A stretch of DNA of 64,000 nt. Source: Spirosoma rigui (GTDB lineage Bacteria; Bacteroidota; Bacteroidia; Cytophagales; Spirosomataceae). Below are positions 27,015 to 36,048 of this stretch, piece by piece. The notes beneath the pieces are model-generated. The model was not told where the DNA came from. It did no database searches and saw only the letters and a program-made list of their open reading frames with translations. A program made the translations under genes and the position numbers. The stretch is taken from NCBI RefSeq assembly GCF_002067135.1, contig NZ_CP020105.1, forward strand, positions 2,108,001 through 2,172,000, written 5' to 3'. The stretch's first letter is position 1; the number at the start of each line of letters is the position of its first letter.

Positions 27015-27566
27015 GTGAAAAAAGTAGTTTCCATCGGTCTCTTTACACTGCTGCTGTACCACACGCTGGCCTATGTGCTGGTGTGCATTGGTTCGTGGTG
27101 GCAGGCAGAGCATGACCTGTCAAAGAAACTGCTGGTGTACCGGTCGGTCGATAGTATCGTGGAATTTCAGATCCCGATGACGAACCAGCCCGAAGCCGTC
27201 GAGATATCCCGCACTACGACCGATGGATTCACGTATAACGGTCATTACTACGACGTCGTAAGCCTGGAAATTCAGGGCGATATGTTGCACATTGCCGCGC
27301 TGGAAACGGAAAATCGTTCGTTCTGGCAGAGCGACCTGCTCTCATTTCTGAACAAACACGTTGCCGGCACCACCGATTCACAGCGGAAAGCCAGCCAGTT
27401 CCTGAAGTTTCTGCTTAAAGAGTACTCGCCAAATTCGGGCACTGTATTCCATTTTCTCTCCCCGCTCTGGCGCGATGCCATCCGTATTCCCGACGTATTG
27501 TTCTCGGTTACGGCCCGCTCGCTGCCCATCTATTCGCCCCCGCCCGAAATTGGGTTGGCTGCCTGA
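27015..27566 (+). CDS. Membrane-anchored hypothetical protein
   Basis: A 183-residue protein starting at a GTG (next in-frame ATG is too far inside). One helix at about residues 5-27 anchors it. The rest is polar and probably periplasmic, with DSIVEFQIPM, FTYNGHYYDVVSLEIQGD and a C-terminal Pro-rich tail (SLPIYSPPPEIGLAA). I know such proteins only as conserved hypotheticals in Spirosoma-like genomes. The envelope cluster starts about 250 bp downstream, and membership in it is not clear. Confidence 0.6.
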   Translation: MKKVVSIGLFTLLLYHTLAYVLVCIGSWWQAEHDLSKKLLVYRSVDSIVEFQIPMTNQPEAVEISRTTTDGFTYNGHYYDVVSLEIQGDMLHIAALETENRSFWQSDLLSFLNKHVAGTTDSQRKASQFLKFLLKEYSPNSGTVFHFLSPLWRDAIRIPDVLFSVTARSLPIYSPPPEIGLAA

Positions 27567-27813
27567 TCGTATACCGGTTCTCTGTTGAGTAGCTGCCTGT
27601 CTGGTTTGCTGTCTATCGCTGTATAGGCTGCATTGATGTGATGCTATACCGTATCTACGGATACGGATCTGGCCCCGTCGAAAACACCGTTGGCTGTAAA
27701 TCAACCCCCCGCCGGGCGATCTCTTTGCTGTGCTTACGCCTAGGCGACCCGTAGTTGGTACGGGCGTTGAAACATGCGCGGCTTCATCCATCTCCTACGT
27801 CAGATTGATTTTT

Positions 27814-28938
27814 ATGAAAACGATTTATACAATCGCGCTGGCCGCTGCCTACGCGCTACTTTCCAATACCCAATCCGCCCAGGCACAAGGCTGCGTAGCC
27901 GTTCGACACATGAGCTGTGCCGCCCCCGCTGGAACTAATTCAGCCGATTTTTTCAAGCAACGCTCCGGCCACTGGCAGGTGTCGGCCGGCTACCGGTTCT
28001 TTCGTTCCTACAAGCACTTTGTGGGCGATGTGGAGCAGAAACAGCGCGTGGAGCAGGGAACGCAGGTGATCAACGTATCGCACGCCCTCGACCTGGGTAT
28101 TACCTACATGCCATCGCTGCGCTGGTCTATATCGGCCAATCTGCCCGTGCAGAACAACGACCGCTCGTCGCTCTACGAGCATTATGGCAACGCAACGGCG
28201 CAAAATCCCGACCAGAAACGCTTCGCTACTCAGTCGCAGGGCATTGGCGATCTGCGGATTTCGAGCAGTTACTGGGTCGTGAACCCGGCCAGTCTGCCCA
28301 AAGCCAACCTCTCAGTAGGCGTTGGTGTCAAGCTACCCACCGGAAATTACCGCGCCACCGATGATTTCCACAAGCTGACCAAGGAAGGCAAAGACTATAC
28401 CCTGACCCTGCCCGTCGACCAGTCGATTCAGCTGGGCGATGGGGGCGTGGGGGCGAGCATTGAGCTACAGGGCTACGCACAGCTGACCAAAACCATGACG
28501 GCCTATGCCAACGGGTTCTACCTCTTCAATCCCCGCGAAACCAACGGCGTTCTGCGCAACCCAACGGCTACGACCATCGATCTGGTTGCGGGGCAGTTCT
28601 CCGTGGCCGATCAGTTTGCGGCCCGGCTGGGTGTGAGCCAGTCGATTCCGGCCATACCGGGTCTGGCGGTGATGCTGGGTGGCCGCGTGGAGGGTGTACC
28701 CGCCATCGACGCGTTTGGCGGCAGCAAAGGCTTCCGGCGGCCCGGCTATATCGTATCGGTAGAGCCCGGTCTGGCTTATATGCGGCACAAAACGTCGGCC
28801 GCGCTGACGGTACCCATCGCTGTCTACCGCAACCGCATCACCAGCTATGCCGACCGGCTCGACCCGCTGGGTCTGAAACACGGCGACGCTGCCTTTGCCG
28901 ATTACCTGATCTCGTTCAACGTATCCCGCTGGTTCTAA
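27814..28938 (+). CDS. Outer-membrane beta-barrel, transporter-like
   Basis: 374 residues from the ATG at 27814 (an upstream extension lacks a signal and is rejected). Signal peptide to about residue 25 (SAQAQ). The mature N-terminus has two Cys (GCVAVRHMSC). The body alternates strands and Gly/Tyr-rich turns (WQVSAGYRFFRSYKHFVGD, LSVGVGVKLPTGNYRATDD) and closes with FNVSRWF, a C-terminal barrel strand. It resembles proteins annotated as outer-membrane transporters. First gene of a plus-strand run with the next barrel gene (24 bp) and the PAP2 lipoprotein gene. Confidence 0.7.
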   Translation: MKTIYTIALAAAYALLSNTQSAQAQGCVAVRHMSCAAPAGTNSADFFKQRSGHWQVSAGYRFFRSYKHFVGDVEQKQRVEQGTQVINVSHALDLGITYMPSLRWSISANLPVQNNDRSSLYEHYGNATAQNPDQKRFATQSQGIGDLRISSSYWVVNPASLPKANLSVGVGVKLPTGNYRATDDFHKLTKEGKDYTLTLPVDQSIQLGDGGVGASIELQGYAQLTKTMTAYANGFYLFNPRETNGVLRNPTATTIDLVAGQFSVADQFAARLGVSQSIPAIPGLAVMLGGRVEGVPAIDAFGGSKGFRRPGYIVSVEPGLAYMRHKTSAALTVPIAVYRNRITSYADRLDPLGLKHGDAAFADYLISFNVSRWF

Positions 28939-28962
28939 CAGATTTTTCTGACTTGATTTTTT

Positions 28963-29856
28963 ATGAAAAAGCAACGTATATATAGCCTCTTGCTTCTGCT
29001 GCTGATCACTGTTCCGGCGCTGGCGCAAATGCCCCACGATGCCATTTATATGCCTAAGAAAACGGTTTGTATCGCTGGCATGTACGGGCAGAGTTCGTGG
29101 TCGCAGTACTGGGAGGGGTCGCTCAAGCGCGAGAACTTCAACATCGGTACGCATACCACCCGGAGCCTGTCGGTGATGCCCGCCATTGGCGTCAGCGATC
29201 GGGTCAACGTAATTCTTAACCTGCCCTATATCTGGACCAGTACCAGCGCCGGTAACCTGATGGGCCAGAAAGGGCTGCAGGATGCGTCGGCCTGGGTAAA
29301 GGTCAAAGCCGCTCAGGTTGGTGGTTTTTCGGTCAACGCCATCGTGGGCGGATCGGTCCCCGTCAGCAATTACGTGCCGGACTTCCTGCCCATGTCGATT
29401 GGTTTGCAGGCCCGTACCGCTACCGGACGGCTTCTGCTGAATTACACGCACCCCAAAACGGGGCTGTACGTAACGACCCACGGATCGTATACCTGGCGGG
29501 GAAATATCCGGATTGATCGGGATGCCTACCAGGCCAACGAGCGGATGTACAACACCAATGAAGTTAGCGTACCCAATGCCTATGACGCGGCCGTGCGGCT
29601 GGGTGTGCTGCGCCGGATCTGGCAAACCGAAGTTTTTGCCGAACGGATGGCCGCGCTGAGTGGCGATAATATTCGTCGGAACGACATGCCGTTTCCCACC
29701 AACAACATGCAGTTCACGCAGGTGGGCTGGTACGCCAAGGTACAGCCGCGTAATGTGGGGCTGAACGTTCGCGTAGCCCACGTTACCAATGGGCTCAATG
29801 TTGGCCAGAGCACCAGCTATACGGTGGGTGTTTTGTATCAGTTAACTGTTAAGTAA
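28963..29856 (+). CDS. Outer-membrane barrel, paired with PAP2 lipoprotein (copy 1)
   Basis: A 297-residue protein with a signal peptide (LLLLLLITVPALAQ). It is strand-rich and ends YTVGVLYQLTVK. It is a paralogue of the protein at 35127-36029. Shared landmarks are the GLQD/GFQD segment after the first strands, a long-strand core, and MPFPTNNMQF here against IPFPTNAIGY there. The gene ends 8 bp before the PAP2 lipoprotein gene, exactly as in the second copy. It probably forms the outer-membrane part of a two-protein unit. Substrate unknown. Confidence 0.65.
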   Translation: MKKQRIYSLLLLLLITVPALAQMPHDAIYMPKKTVCIAGMYGQSSWSQYWEGSLKRENFNIGTHTTRSLSVMPAIGVSDRVNVILNLPYIWTSTSAGNLMGQKGLQDASAWVKVKAAQVGGFSVNAIVGGSVPVSNYVPDFLPMSIGLQARTATGRLLLNYTHPKTGLYVTTHGSYTWRGNIRIDRDAYQANERMYNTNEVSVPNAYDAAVRLGVLRRIWQTEVFAERMAALSGDNIRRNDMPFPTNNMQFTQVGWYAKVQPRNVGLNVRVAHVTNGLNVGQSTSYTVGVLYQLTVK

Positions 29857-29864
29857 GCATTTTC

Positions 29865-31415
29865 ATGAAATCGATCTATCGTACCCTCGTTGTTGCCAGC
29901 CTGACGTTGTTGAGCGTTTCGGCCGGACTCCTTTCCTGCGACAAAAGCATCGAAGAACCACAGCGCGTTGGCTATAGTCCCGCCGACGTAGATGCCAAAG
30001 CGGGCAGCTGGAAAACCTACATCATTACCAGTCCAGCCGCTGTGACCGTCGCTACGCCTTCGCTGACGACCTCGGCCGAGTACCAGGCCGAACTGACGGA
30101 CCTCAAGTCGAAATCGGCCAGCCTGACGCCGGCCCAGCAGGAAGCTGTGGTGTACTGGGGTGCCGGTGCCGTTTACCGCTGGAACGAGATAGCCCGCGAA
30201 CTGGCTGCCCGCTACAACGTGCCTCCTGCGTCCAACGCGGAGGGTAAGTACCCCGTCCCTGATGCGGCCAACCCACTGGCAGACCCCCGGTTTCCGTTTG
30301 CCACTCCGCCCTATACGGCCCGTGCGCTAGCCTACATGAGCGTGGCTCAGTATGATGCGCTGGTTGCGGCCTGGAATTACAAATATCAGTTTAAGCGGGT
30401 AGCACCGTCTAAGATCGACGGGACCATACGCGTAGCCCTGCCCGTTTCGGCCCTGCCGTCCTACCCATCGGAGGATGCCGTCGTTGCTGCGGCATCGGCT
30501 GCGGTGCTCAAAGCCATGTTCCCCGGTGAGGTGCCGTTCATTGAAGCCAAAGTGGCCGAACACCGCAATAGTCGCCAGTGGGCCGGTATGAACGTTACGA
30601 GTGACCTGACGGCGGGTGCCGATCTGGGCGCTCAGGTTGCCGCGCAGGTAATGGCCCGTGCCAAAACGGATGGGATGAGCACGGCCAACAACCAGACCCT
30701 CACTGCGGGTATGATTGAAGCGGCCAAAGGCCGGGGTCAGGTCGACGTGTGGGTAAGTCAGGAATCGCCCGTTCGTCCGCCCATGCTGCCGAACTACGGT
30801 GCCGTATCGACCTGGAACTTCGACCGGGCAACGCTGGTGAAGCTGCGGCCGGGGCCCGCTCCGCAACCCGGAACCGATCAGTTTAACAAAGAACTCGAAG
30901 AGCTGAAGTCGATTCAGAAAAACCAGACGCGGGAGCAGGCCCGCATCGCCAACTTCTGGGCCGATGGGGCCGGGAGCTACACGCCCCCCGGCCACTGGCA
31001 CCGCACAGCCGCCGATGCGGCTCACGAAGCGAAGTTCAGCGAAGTGCGCATGGCGCGGACGCTGGCCCTGGTGGGAACAACCCTGCAGGACGCCAGTGTG
31101 TGCTGCTGGGAAACCAAATACTACTACTACACGCCCCGCCCGCAGCAGTTTGGCGTGAAAACGTCGGTTGGGTTACCCAACTTCCCCAGCTATACCTCGG
31201 GACACTCGACCTTCTCGGCGGCTGCCGCTACGGTACTGGGCAGTGTGTTTCCCGACCGGGCCGACGAATTCTGGGCCAAGGCCGTTGAAGCGTCCAACTC
31301 GCGGGTATACGGTATGATCCACTTCCGCTCCGACTGCACCGCGGGTCTGACCTGCGGCAAGAACATCGGCAGCTACGCCGTGTCGCGCGGCAAAGCCGAC
31401 GGATCTGGCCTGTAG
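29865..31415 (+). CDS. PAP2/vanadium-haloperoxidase-like lipoprotein (copy 1)
   Basis: A 516-residue protein with a lipobox (GLLSC, Cys near residue 25). The C-terminal third has the three PAP2 motifs: YYTPRPQQF, then NFPSYTSGHSTFSAA, then NSRVYGMIHFRSD, with the Arg, His and His of the phosphate or vanadate pocket. The N-terminal two thirds are helical, as in vanadium haloperoxidases (VVYWGAGAVYRWNEIARELA). It may be a phosphatase acting on periplasmic or surface substrates, or a haloperoxidase; motif sequence alone does not decide. Paralogue of 36049-37548. A 25-bp palindrome follows. Confidence 0.82.
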   Translation: MKSIYRTLVVASLTLLSVSAGLLSCDKSIEEPQRVGYSPADVDAKAGSWKTYIITSPAAVTVATPSLTTSAEYQAELTDLKSKSASLTPAQQEAVVYWGAGAVYRWNEIARELAARYNVPPASNAEGKYPVPDAANPLADPRFPFATPPYTARALAYMSVAQYDALVAAWNYKYQFKRVAPSKIDGTIRVALPVSALPSYPSEDAVVAAASAAVLKAMFPGEVPFIEAKVAEHRNSRQWAGMNVTSDLTAGADLGAQVAAQVMARAKTDGMSTANNQTLTAGMIEAAKGRGQVDVWVSQESPVRPPMLPNYGAVSTWNFDRATLVKLRPGPAPQPGTDQFNKELEELKSIQKNQTREQARIANFWADGAGSYTPPGHWHRTAADAAHEAKFSEVRMARTLALVGTTLQDASVCCWETKYYYYTPRPQQFGVKTSVGLPNFPSYTSGHSTFSAAAATVLGSVFPDRADEFWAKAVEASNSRVYGMIHFRSDCTAGLTCGKNIGSYAVSRGKADGSGL

Positions 31416-31426
31416 CTGTTCTTCCT

Positions 31427-31484
31427 ATACCGGTGTGTACTTACCCGCCCGGCATTCGTCGGGCGGGTAAGTACACACCGGTAT
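31427..31484 (+). terminator. 25-bp perfect palindrome after the first PAP2 gene
   Basis: Arms at 31427-31451 and 31460-31484 are exact complements with an 8-nt loop. A short TTTT lies seven bases beyond. It separates the PAP2 gene from the receptor gene on the same strand and probably ends the first transcript. Confidence 0.65.
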
Positions 31485-31551
31485 GCTATGTTTTCCGAAA
31501 CCGGTCGCCCGACCGGCCATCCGTTTTTTTGTTTTACTCATCTAAATAAGA

Positions 31552-33756
31552 ATGAATACCCAACTGATTCTCTTCGGGCTGGGGCTATCGCTTACGGTAC
31601 ACGCTCAATCGTCACAAAAGAAACCAGCACCACGACAACCGGTCGTCGATTCATTGCCCGGCCGGGTGCTGGACCCGGTTTGGGTCGAGGGCCATCGGCA
31701 AACGGTAACCGACGCCTTGCCCGACCGGCAGGGGACTTATCTGTTTGCCGGCAAACGGAGTGAAGTTATTCCGGTAACGAAACTGGATCTGAACGTCGCG
31801 CAAAAAAGTGCCCGGCAGGTTTTTGCCCGTATTCCGGGCCTGTTCGTGTACGACATGGACGGAACGGGTAACCAGATGAACGTAGCCACGCGGGGACTCG
31901 ACGCGCACCGATCCTGGGAGCTCAACAACCGCCAGAACGGCGTCATCACCAATTCGGATATGTATGGGTACCCGGCCAGTCACTACTCACCCCCGCTGGA
32001 AAGCGTTGAGCGGGTGGAGCTGGTTCGGGGCACGGCCTCGCTGCAGTACGGAGCCCAGTTTGGCGGGATGATGAACTACGTAACCAAGCAAGCCGACACA
32101 ACCCGACGGTTTGGCTTCGAGACAATCAACGCGGCCGGCTCATACGGGATGCTGAGCACGTATAATGCCGTGGGGGGCCGGGTAGGCAAACTAACTTACT
32201 ACGCCTATTACTACCGGCGCGGCCAGAATGGCTACCGCCAGAATAGCCGGTCCGATGCGGAAGCTCAGCTGGCCAGTTTGCGCTACCAGGTCACGAGGCA
32301 GCTGTCGGTGACGGCGGAGCTGGGCCGGTCAACCTACCAAACCCGCCTGCCCGGCCCGCTCACCGACGCTCAGTTTGAGCAAAATCCCCGTCAGGCTACC
32401 CGCAGCCGGAACTACTTCAGCCCGGATATCTACGTGCCTTCGATCCGGGTTGACGGTCGGTTGAGCGACCGGACCCGGTTCACCGCAACGGTATCGGCGG
32501 TGCTGGGGGCTCGGAACAGCGTCCTGATCGATGCGTTTGCTACGGTTCGCGATACCATTAATGCACAAACGGGCCAATACCGTCCCCGGCAGGTCGACCA
32601 GGATCGCTTCAACAGCTACACCGCTGAATTGCGCCTGTTGCATCAGTACCGGGTAGCTGGCATTCCGGCCACACTGGCCGCCGGGCTGCAGGGTATGAAC
32701 AACGACCTGCACCGTCGACAGCTGGGTACGGGAACCACCGGGACGGATTACGACCTCACGCTGACCAGACCATTCGTGCGCGACCTGCATTATTACACCG
32801 GGAACGTAGCGGCTTTTGCCGAGAGCCAGTTTCAGCTGACATCCCGGCTGGTTGTCTCGCCGGGTATCCGGGTGGAGCGGGGCCAAACCCGGATGCGGGG
32901 GACAATTGCCTATTACGATCCCGCTACGTTGCCCCACACCATCAACCACCAGTTTGCGCTGCTGGGTATAAACGCGCAGTACCGGCTGTCGTCAGATGTG
33001 CGGTTCTACGGCGGTTGGTCACAGGCGTACCGTCCCGTCATTTTCAAGGATATCATACCGGCGTCGGTGTATGAGCAGGTCGATAACAACCTTAAAGATG
33101 CATTCGGCTACAATGCCGAAGCGGGTGTTGATGGGCGCTGGCGGGGACTACACATCAATGCCAGCGTGTTTGAACTGCTTTACCGCAACCGCCTGGGTAC
33201 GCTGGTCGGTACCGACCCGAACGGAAACCCGACGGTGCGCCGAACCAACATCGGCGATAGCCGGAGCCGGGGCGTTGAACTCCTGGTCGAAGGTGATCTG
33301 GCCCGCTGGAAACGGATCGTTGTGAGCGGCTTCACGTCAACGGCCTACATCGATGCCCGGTACCTCAATGCCCATGTGGCCAACGGTACCGACAATGCGT
33401 TGATCAAAGGCAATCGGGTAGAGGCCGTACCCACCTGGACGTCGCGTAGTGGACTGACCGTTCGTCACAAAACACTAAGTCTGACAACCCAGTACAGCTA
33501 TGTTAGCCGTAGTTTTTCTGATGCGCTCAATACGCCGGTGCCAACGGGTAACGGAGCGCGGGGGCCTGTGCCAGCCTACGGGCTGTGGGACGTGAATGCT
33601 ACCTGGCGGGCGGGACAACGCCTGACCATTCGGGGTAGCGTTAACAATCTGACAAACAAGCAGTATTTTACGAAGCGTCCAACATTCTATCCGGGCCCCG
33701 GCATATGGCCGTCTGATGGTTGCAACGGTACCATAACGTTTGGGGTCAAGTTATGA
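31552..33756 (+). CDS. TonB-dependent receptor, FecA-like
   Basis: A 734-residue outer-membrane receptor. Signal peptide to about residue 19 (HAQ). The plug domain spans about 70-190 (ARQVFARIPGLFVYDMDGTG, then VERVELVRGTASLQYGAQFG). A 22-strand barrel follows and ends GCNGTITFGVKL. It lacks the carboxypeptidase-like N-terminal domain of SusC receptors and the FecR-signalling domain. Plug and early barrel resemble ferric-citrate receptors, so iron chelate uptake is the best guess. Own unit after the palindrome, followed 83 bp later by the DUF3179 gene. Confidence 0.88.
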   Translation: MNTQLILFGLGLSLTVHAQSSQKKPAPRQPVVDSLPGRVLDPVWVEGHRQTVTDALPDRQGTYLFAGKRSEVIPVTKLDLNVAQKSARQVFARIPGLFVYDMDGTGNQMNVATRGLDAHRSWELNNRQNGVITNSDMYGYPASHYSPPLESVERVELVRGTASLQYGAQFGGMMNYVTKQADTTRRFGFETINAAGSYGMLSTYNAVGGRVGKLTYYAYYYRRGQNGYRQNSRSDAEAQLASLRYQVTRQLSVTAELGRSTYQTRLPGPLTDAQFEQNPRQATRSRNYFSPDIYVPSIRVDGRLSDRTRFTATVSAVLGARNSVLIDAFATVRDTINAQTGQYRPRQVDQDRFNSYTAELRLLHQYRVAGIPATLAAGLQGMNNDLHRRQLGTGTTGTDYDLTLTRPFVRDLHYYTGNVAAFAESQFQLTSRLVVSPGIRVERGQTRMRGTIAYYDPATLPHTINHQFALLGINAQYRLSSDVRFYGGWSQAYRPVIFKDIIPASVYEQVDNNLKDAFGYNAEAGVDGRWRGLHINASVFELLYRNRLGTLVGTDPNGNPTVRRTNIGDSRSRGVELLVEGDLARWKRIVVSGFTSTAYIDARYLNAHVANGTDNALIKGNRVEAVPTWTSRSGLTVRHKTLSLTTQYSYVSRSFSDALNTPVPTGNGARGPVPAYGLWDVNATWRAGQRLTIRGSVNNLTNKQYFTKRPTFYPGPGIWPSDGCNGTITFGVKL

Positions 33757-33839
33757 TCATCCATTTGTGAACATAAACGTTGTTCGGCTCAGGCAGTCAA
33801 CGAATAAAATCAGGTGTTCACACCGTTGTCCCAACATTT

Positions 33840-35045
33840 ATGATCGCTAGTATTTGGCGGCCTGTTTGCCTCCTGTTGCTGCTAATCTTTCTGGAGATTG
33901 CCCGCGTCTATTTCATTATGCCCTTTCCGGGCAGCCAGCTTGACGACGCTGCGAATCTGGATCGGGTACAGATCGCGTATGGTTTACACAAGCATGTACC
34001 CTGGCTGCGGCTTGTGATTGTTATGGCGCTCATTGCCACGTCGGTGCAGGCGCTGGCCAATCCCATCCTGCGCTGGCACCGCTGGGCCATTTTGGGCGGC
34101 ATGGTGCTCTACGCATGCGTGGTGTACATCGTTAATTGGGAAATGATGGCCGACCGGATGTTTCTGCCGCCAAAAAACAAGCGGATGGTCGCGCTGCCTG
34201 ATAACAAAATTCCAATGAATAAGCTCGTGCTGGGCGTTGCCGAAAAGGGCGACGCCCGCGCGTATCCTCTACAGCTGATCGGGTATCACCACCAGGTTCG
34301 GGACACGGTTGGCGGCAAGCCCATCCTGATTACCTACTGCACCGTTTGCCGTACCGGCCGGGTGTTCGACCCCGTTGTGGCGGGTCGGGTTGAGACGTTC
34401 CGGCTGGTAGGCATGGATCATTTCAACGCCATGTTCGAGGATGAACGTACGCATTCGTGGTGGCGTCAGGCGACCGGTGAAGCAATTTTAGGCCCGCAGA
34501 AAGGGCGCATACTAACCGAACTGCCGGCCCGGCAAATGACCCTGGCGGAGTGGACTCGTGAACATCCCACTACGCTGGTGATGCAGCCCGACCCGGCTTT
34601 CCGGTCGGAAACCGACAGCCTGGCTACCTACGACCACGGCCTCAGGCGCGGCAAACTCACCGGTCGCGATCTGGCGTCGTGGCACGACAAATCTTGGGTT
34701 GTGGGGGTGCTGGCCGGCGCGGCAGCCCGCGCGTTCGACTGGAACGAACTCGTCAGAAAGCGGGTCATCAACGATTCGGTAGGCAGGCAGCCCGTGGCGG
34801 TTCTGATTGCGCCCGACAACATGAGCTTTAGCGTGTGTGACCGACGCCTGAACGAACGAACGCTCACCTTCGTACCGATTTCCGGCGGCCGGTTCACTGA
34901 GCGGGAGACGGGGTCGGTATGGGACTGGCGGGGACGCGTTGTGGCGGGTCCGATGGCGGGACAGCAACTGGTCCCGATGCGTGGTTATCAGGAATTTTGG
35001 CATTCGTGGCGGTCCTTTCACCCTAAAACTGGACGAGGCCACTAA
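33840..35045 (+). CDS. DUF3179 family membrane protein
   Basis: 401 residues from the ATG at 33840. Three hydrophobic segments in the first 110 residues (near 8-25, 58-77 and 83-100) anchor a large C-terminal domain. That domain is DUF3179: conserved ILITYCTVCRTGRVFDP with two Cys, then FRLVGMDHFNAMFEDERTHSWWRQATGEAI. The CxxC-like pair and the clustered His/Trp suggest a metal or redox site, but no function is established. Its place between a TonB receptor and a barrel/PAP2 pair suggests an envelope role. Confidence 0.85.
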   Translation: MIASIWRPVCLLLLLIFLEIARVYFIMPFPGSQLDDAANLDRVQIAYGLHKHVPWLRLVIVMALIATSVQALANPILRWHRWAILGGMVLYACVVYIVNWEMMADRMFLPPKNKRMVALPDNKIPMNKLVLGVAEKGDARAYPLQLIGYHHQVRDTVGGKPILITYCTVCRTGRVFDPVVAGRVETFRLVGMDHFNAMFEDERTHSWWRQATGEAILGPQKGRILTELPARQMTLAEWTREHPTTLVMQPDPAFRSETDSLATYDHGLRRGKLTGRDLASWHDKSWVVGVLAGAAARAFDWNELVRKRVINDSVGRQPVAVLIAPDNMSFSVCDRRLNERTLTFVPISGGRFTERETGSVWDWRGRVVAGPMAGQQLVPMRGYQEFWHSWRSFHPKTGRGH

Positions 35046-35100
35046 ATAGACCGTTGGCGCGGAATATAATTTAGGGCAATAGTCGGAGGGATTGCGCGGT

Positions 35101-35108
35101 TATCTTTA
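35101..35108 (+). promoter_or_regulatory. Possible -7 element before the second barrel/PAP2 pair
   Basis: TATCTTTA (35101-35108) is one base from TAnnTTTG and lies 18 nt before the start codon at 35127. No good -33 box is seen. Confidence 0.3.
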
Positions 35109-35126
35109 CGGTACTAACCCGTAGCC

Positions 35127-36029
35127 ATGCGCCTGACACTACTCATCGCCGTCTTTATTTTCTCGCTGTTTTTCGACCATTCAACGCACGCCCAGGGCCT
35201 GGTCGATGGGTTCATGCGCGGCCAGCGCAAGGCCAGTCTGGCCGTTACTTATTCGCAGGAATCCTACGACACCTACTACGCGGGAAAGACCGAAATCCGC
35301 AATCCCAACCTGGGTACGGTTTCTACCCAGTCGCTCAACCTATATGGAACCTACGGGCTGGGGTACGATCTCGACCTGATCGTCGCGGCTCCCTATGTTC
35401 GTACCGAAGCCAGTGCGGGGTACTGGCAGAAGCAGGAAGGCTTTCAGGATTTGTCGGCTGCGCTGCGGTGGGAAGCGTTCGACTACAAGCTGGGGAGCGC
35501 CCGGCTGTCGTGGCTCTTCGCCGTGGGCTATTCGTGGCCGCTTCAGAACTACGTGATCGACGCGCCGGTCGCCCTCGGGCACGGCTCGCGTAACCTCGAC
35601 GGGCGCACGCTGTTGCACTTCAAGTCCGGCGCCTTTTTTCTGACCGGGCAGCTGGGCTACATCCGGCGCGGTAAGGTGACCCTCGACCGGGTCGTTAATT
35701 ACTACGATCCCGACAATCTCAATCCCAACAGCGGGTCCATGGTCAACGTCCCCGACGTGATCGATGCCGTTGTGCGCGGGGGCGTGTCGACCAAATATTT
35801 CTACATCGATGGCTGGGTTCAGCAGCAGCGTCCCTACAACAAAGGCACCGACATTGGTCCCGGTATTCCGTTCCCGACGAATGCCATTGGTTATACCCGA
35901 ACGGGCGTGAATGTATACCTGCCGCTAATCAAAAAATTCGGGCTGAACGGCGGCTACAGCACTACCCTCAACGGGCAGAACATCGGCAAGGCCACCCGCA
36001 TCAGCGGGGGTATCATCATTGGGATCTAA
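35127..36029 (+). CDS. Outer-membrane barrel, paired with PAP2 lipoprotein (copy 2)
   Basis: A 300-residue protein with a signal peptide ending STHAQ. It is strand-rich (ASLAVTYSQESYDTYYAGKT, LSWLFAVGYSWPLQNYVI) with a Gly-rich end ATRISGGIIIGI. Paralogue of 28963-29856, as shown by the GFQDLSAAL region and IPFPTNAIGYTRTGVNVYL. Its stop lies 19 bp before the preferred start of the next PAP2 gene. The tight pairing seen twice suggests the barrel and lipoprotein act together at the outer membrane. Confidence 0.65.
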   Translation: MRLTLLIAVFIFSLFFDHSTHAQGLVDGFMRGQRKASLAVTYSQESYDTYYAGKTEIRNPNLGTVSTQSLNLYGTYGLGYDLDLIVAAPYVRTEASAGYWQKQEGFQDLSAALRWEAFDYKLGSARLSWLFAVGYSWPLQNYVIDAPVALGHGSRNLDGRTLLHFKSGAFFLTGQLGYIRRGKVTLDRVVNYYDPDNLNPNSGSMVNVPDVIDAVVRGGVSTKYFYIDGWVQQQRPYNKGTDIGPGIPFPTNAIGYTRTGVNVYLPLIKKFGLNGGYSTTLNGQNIGKATRISGGIIIGI

Positions 36030-36048
36030 CGGTATGTATTGCAAGAAC

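Noticed and set aside
28465..29781. 438-codon open frame on the minus strand across two barrel genes
   Set aside because: Spans the gap between two signal-peptide genes on the other strand and has no plausible protein features.
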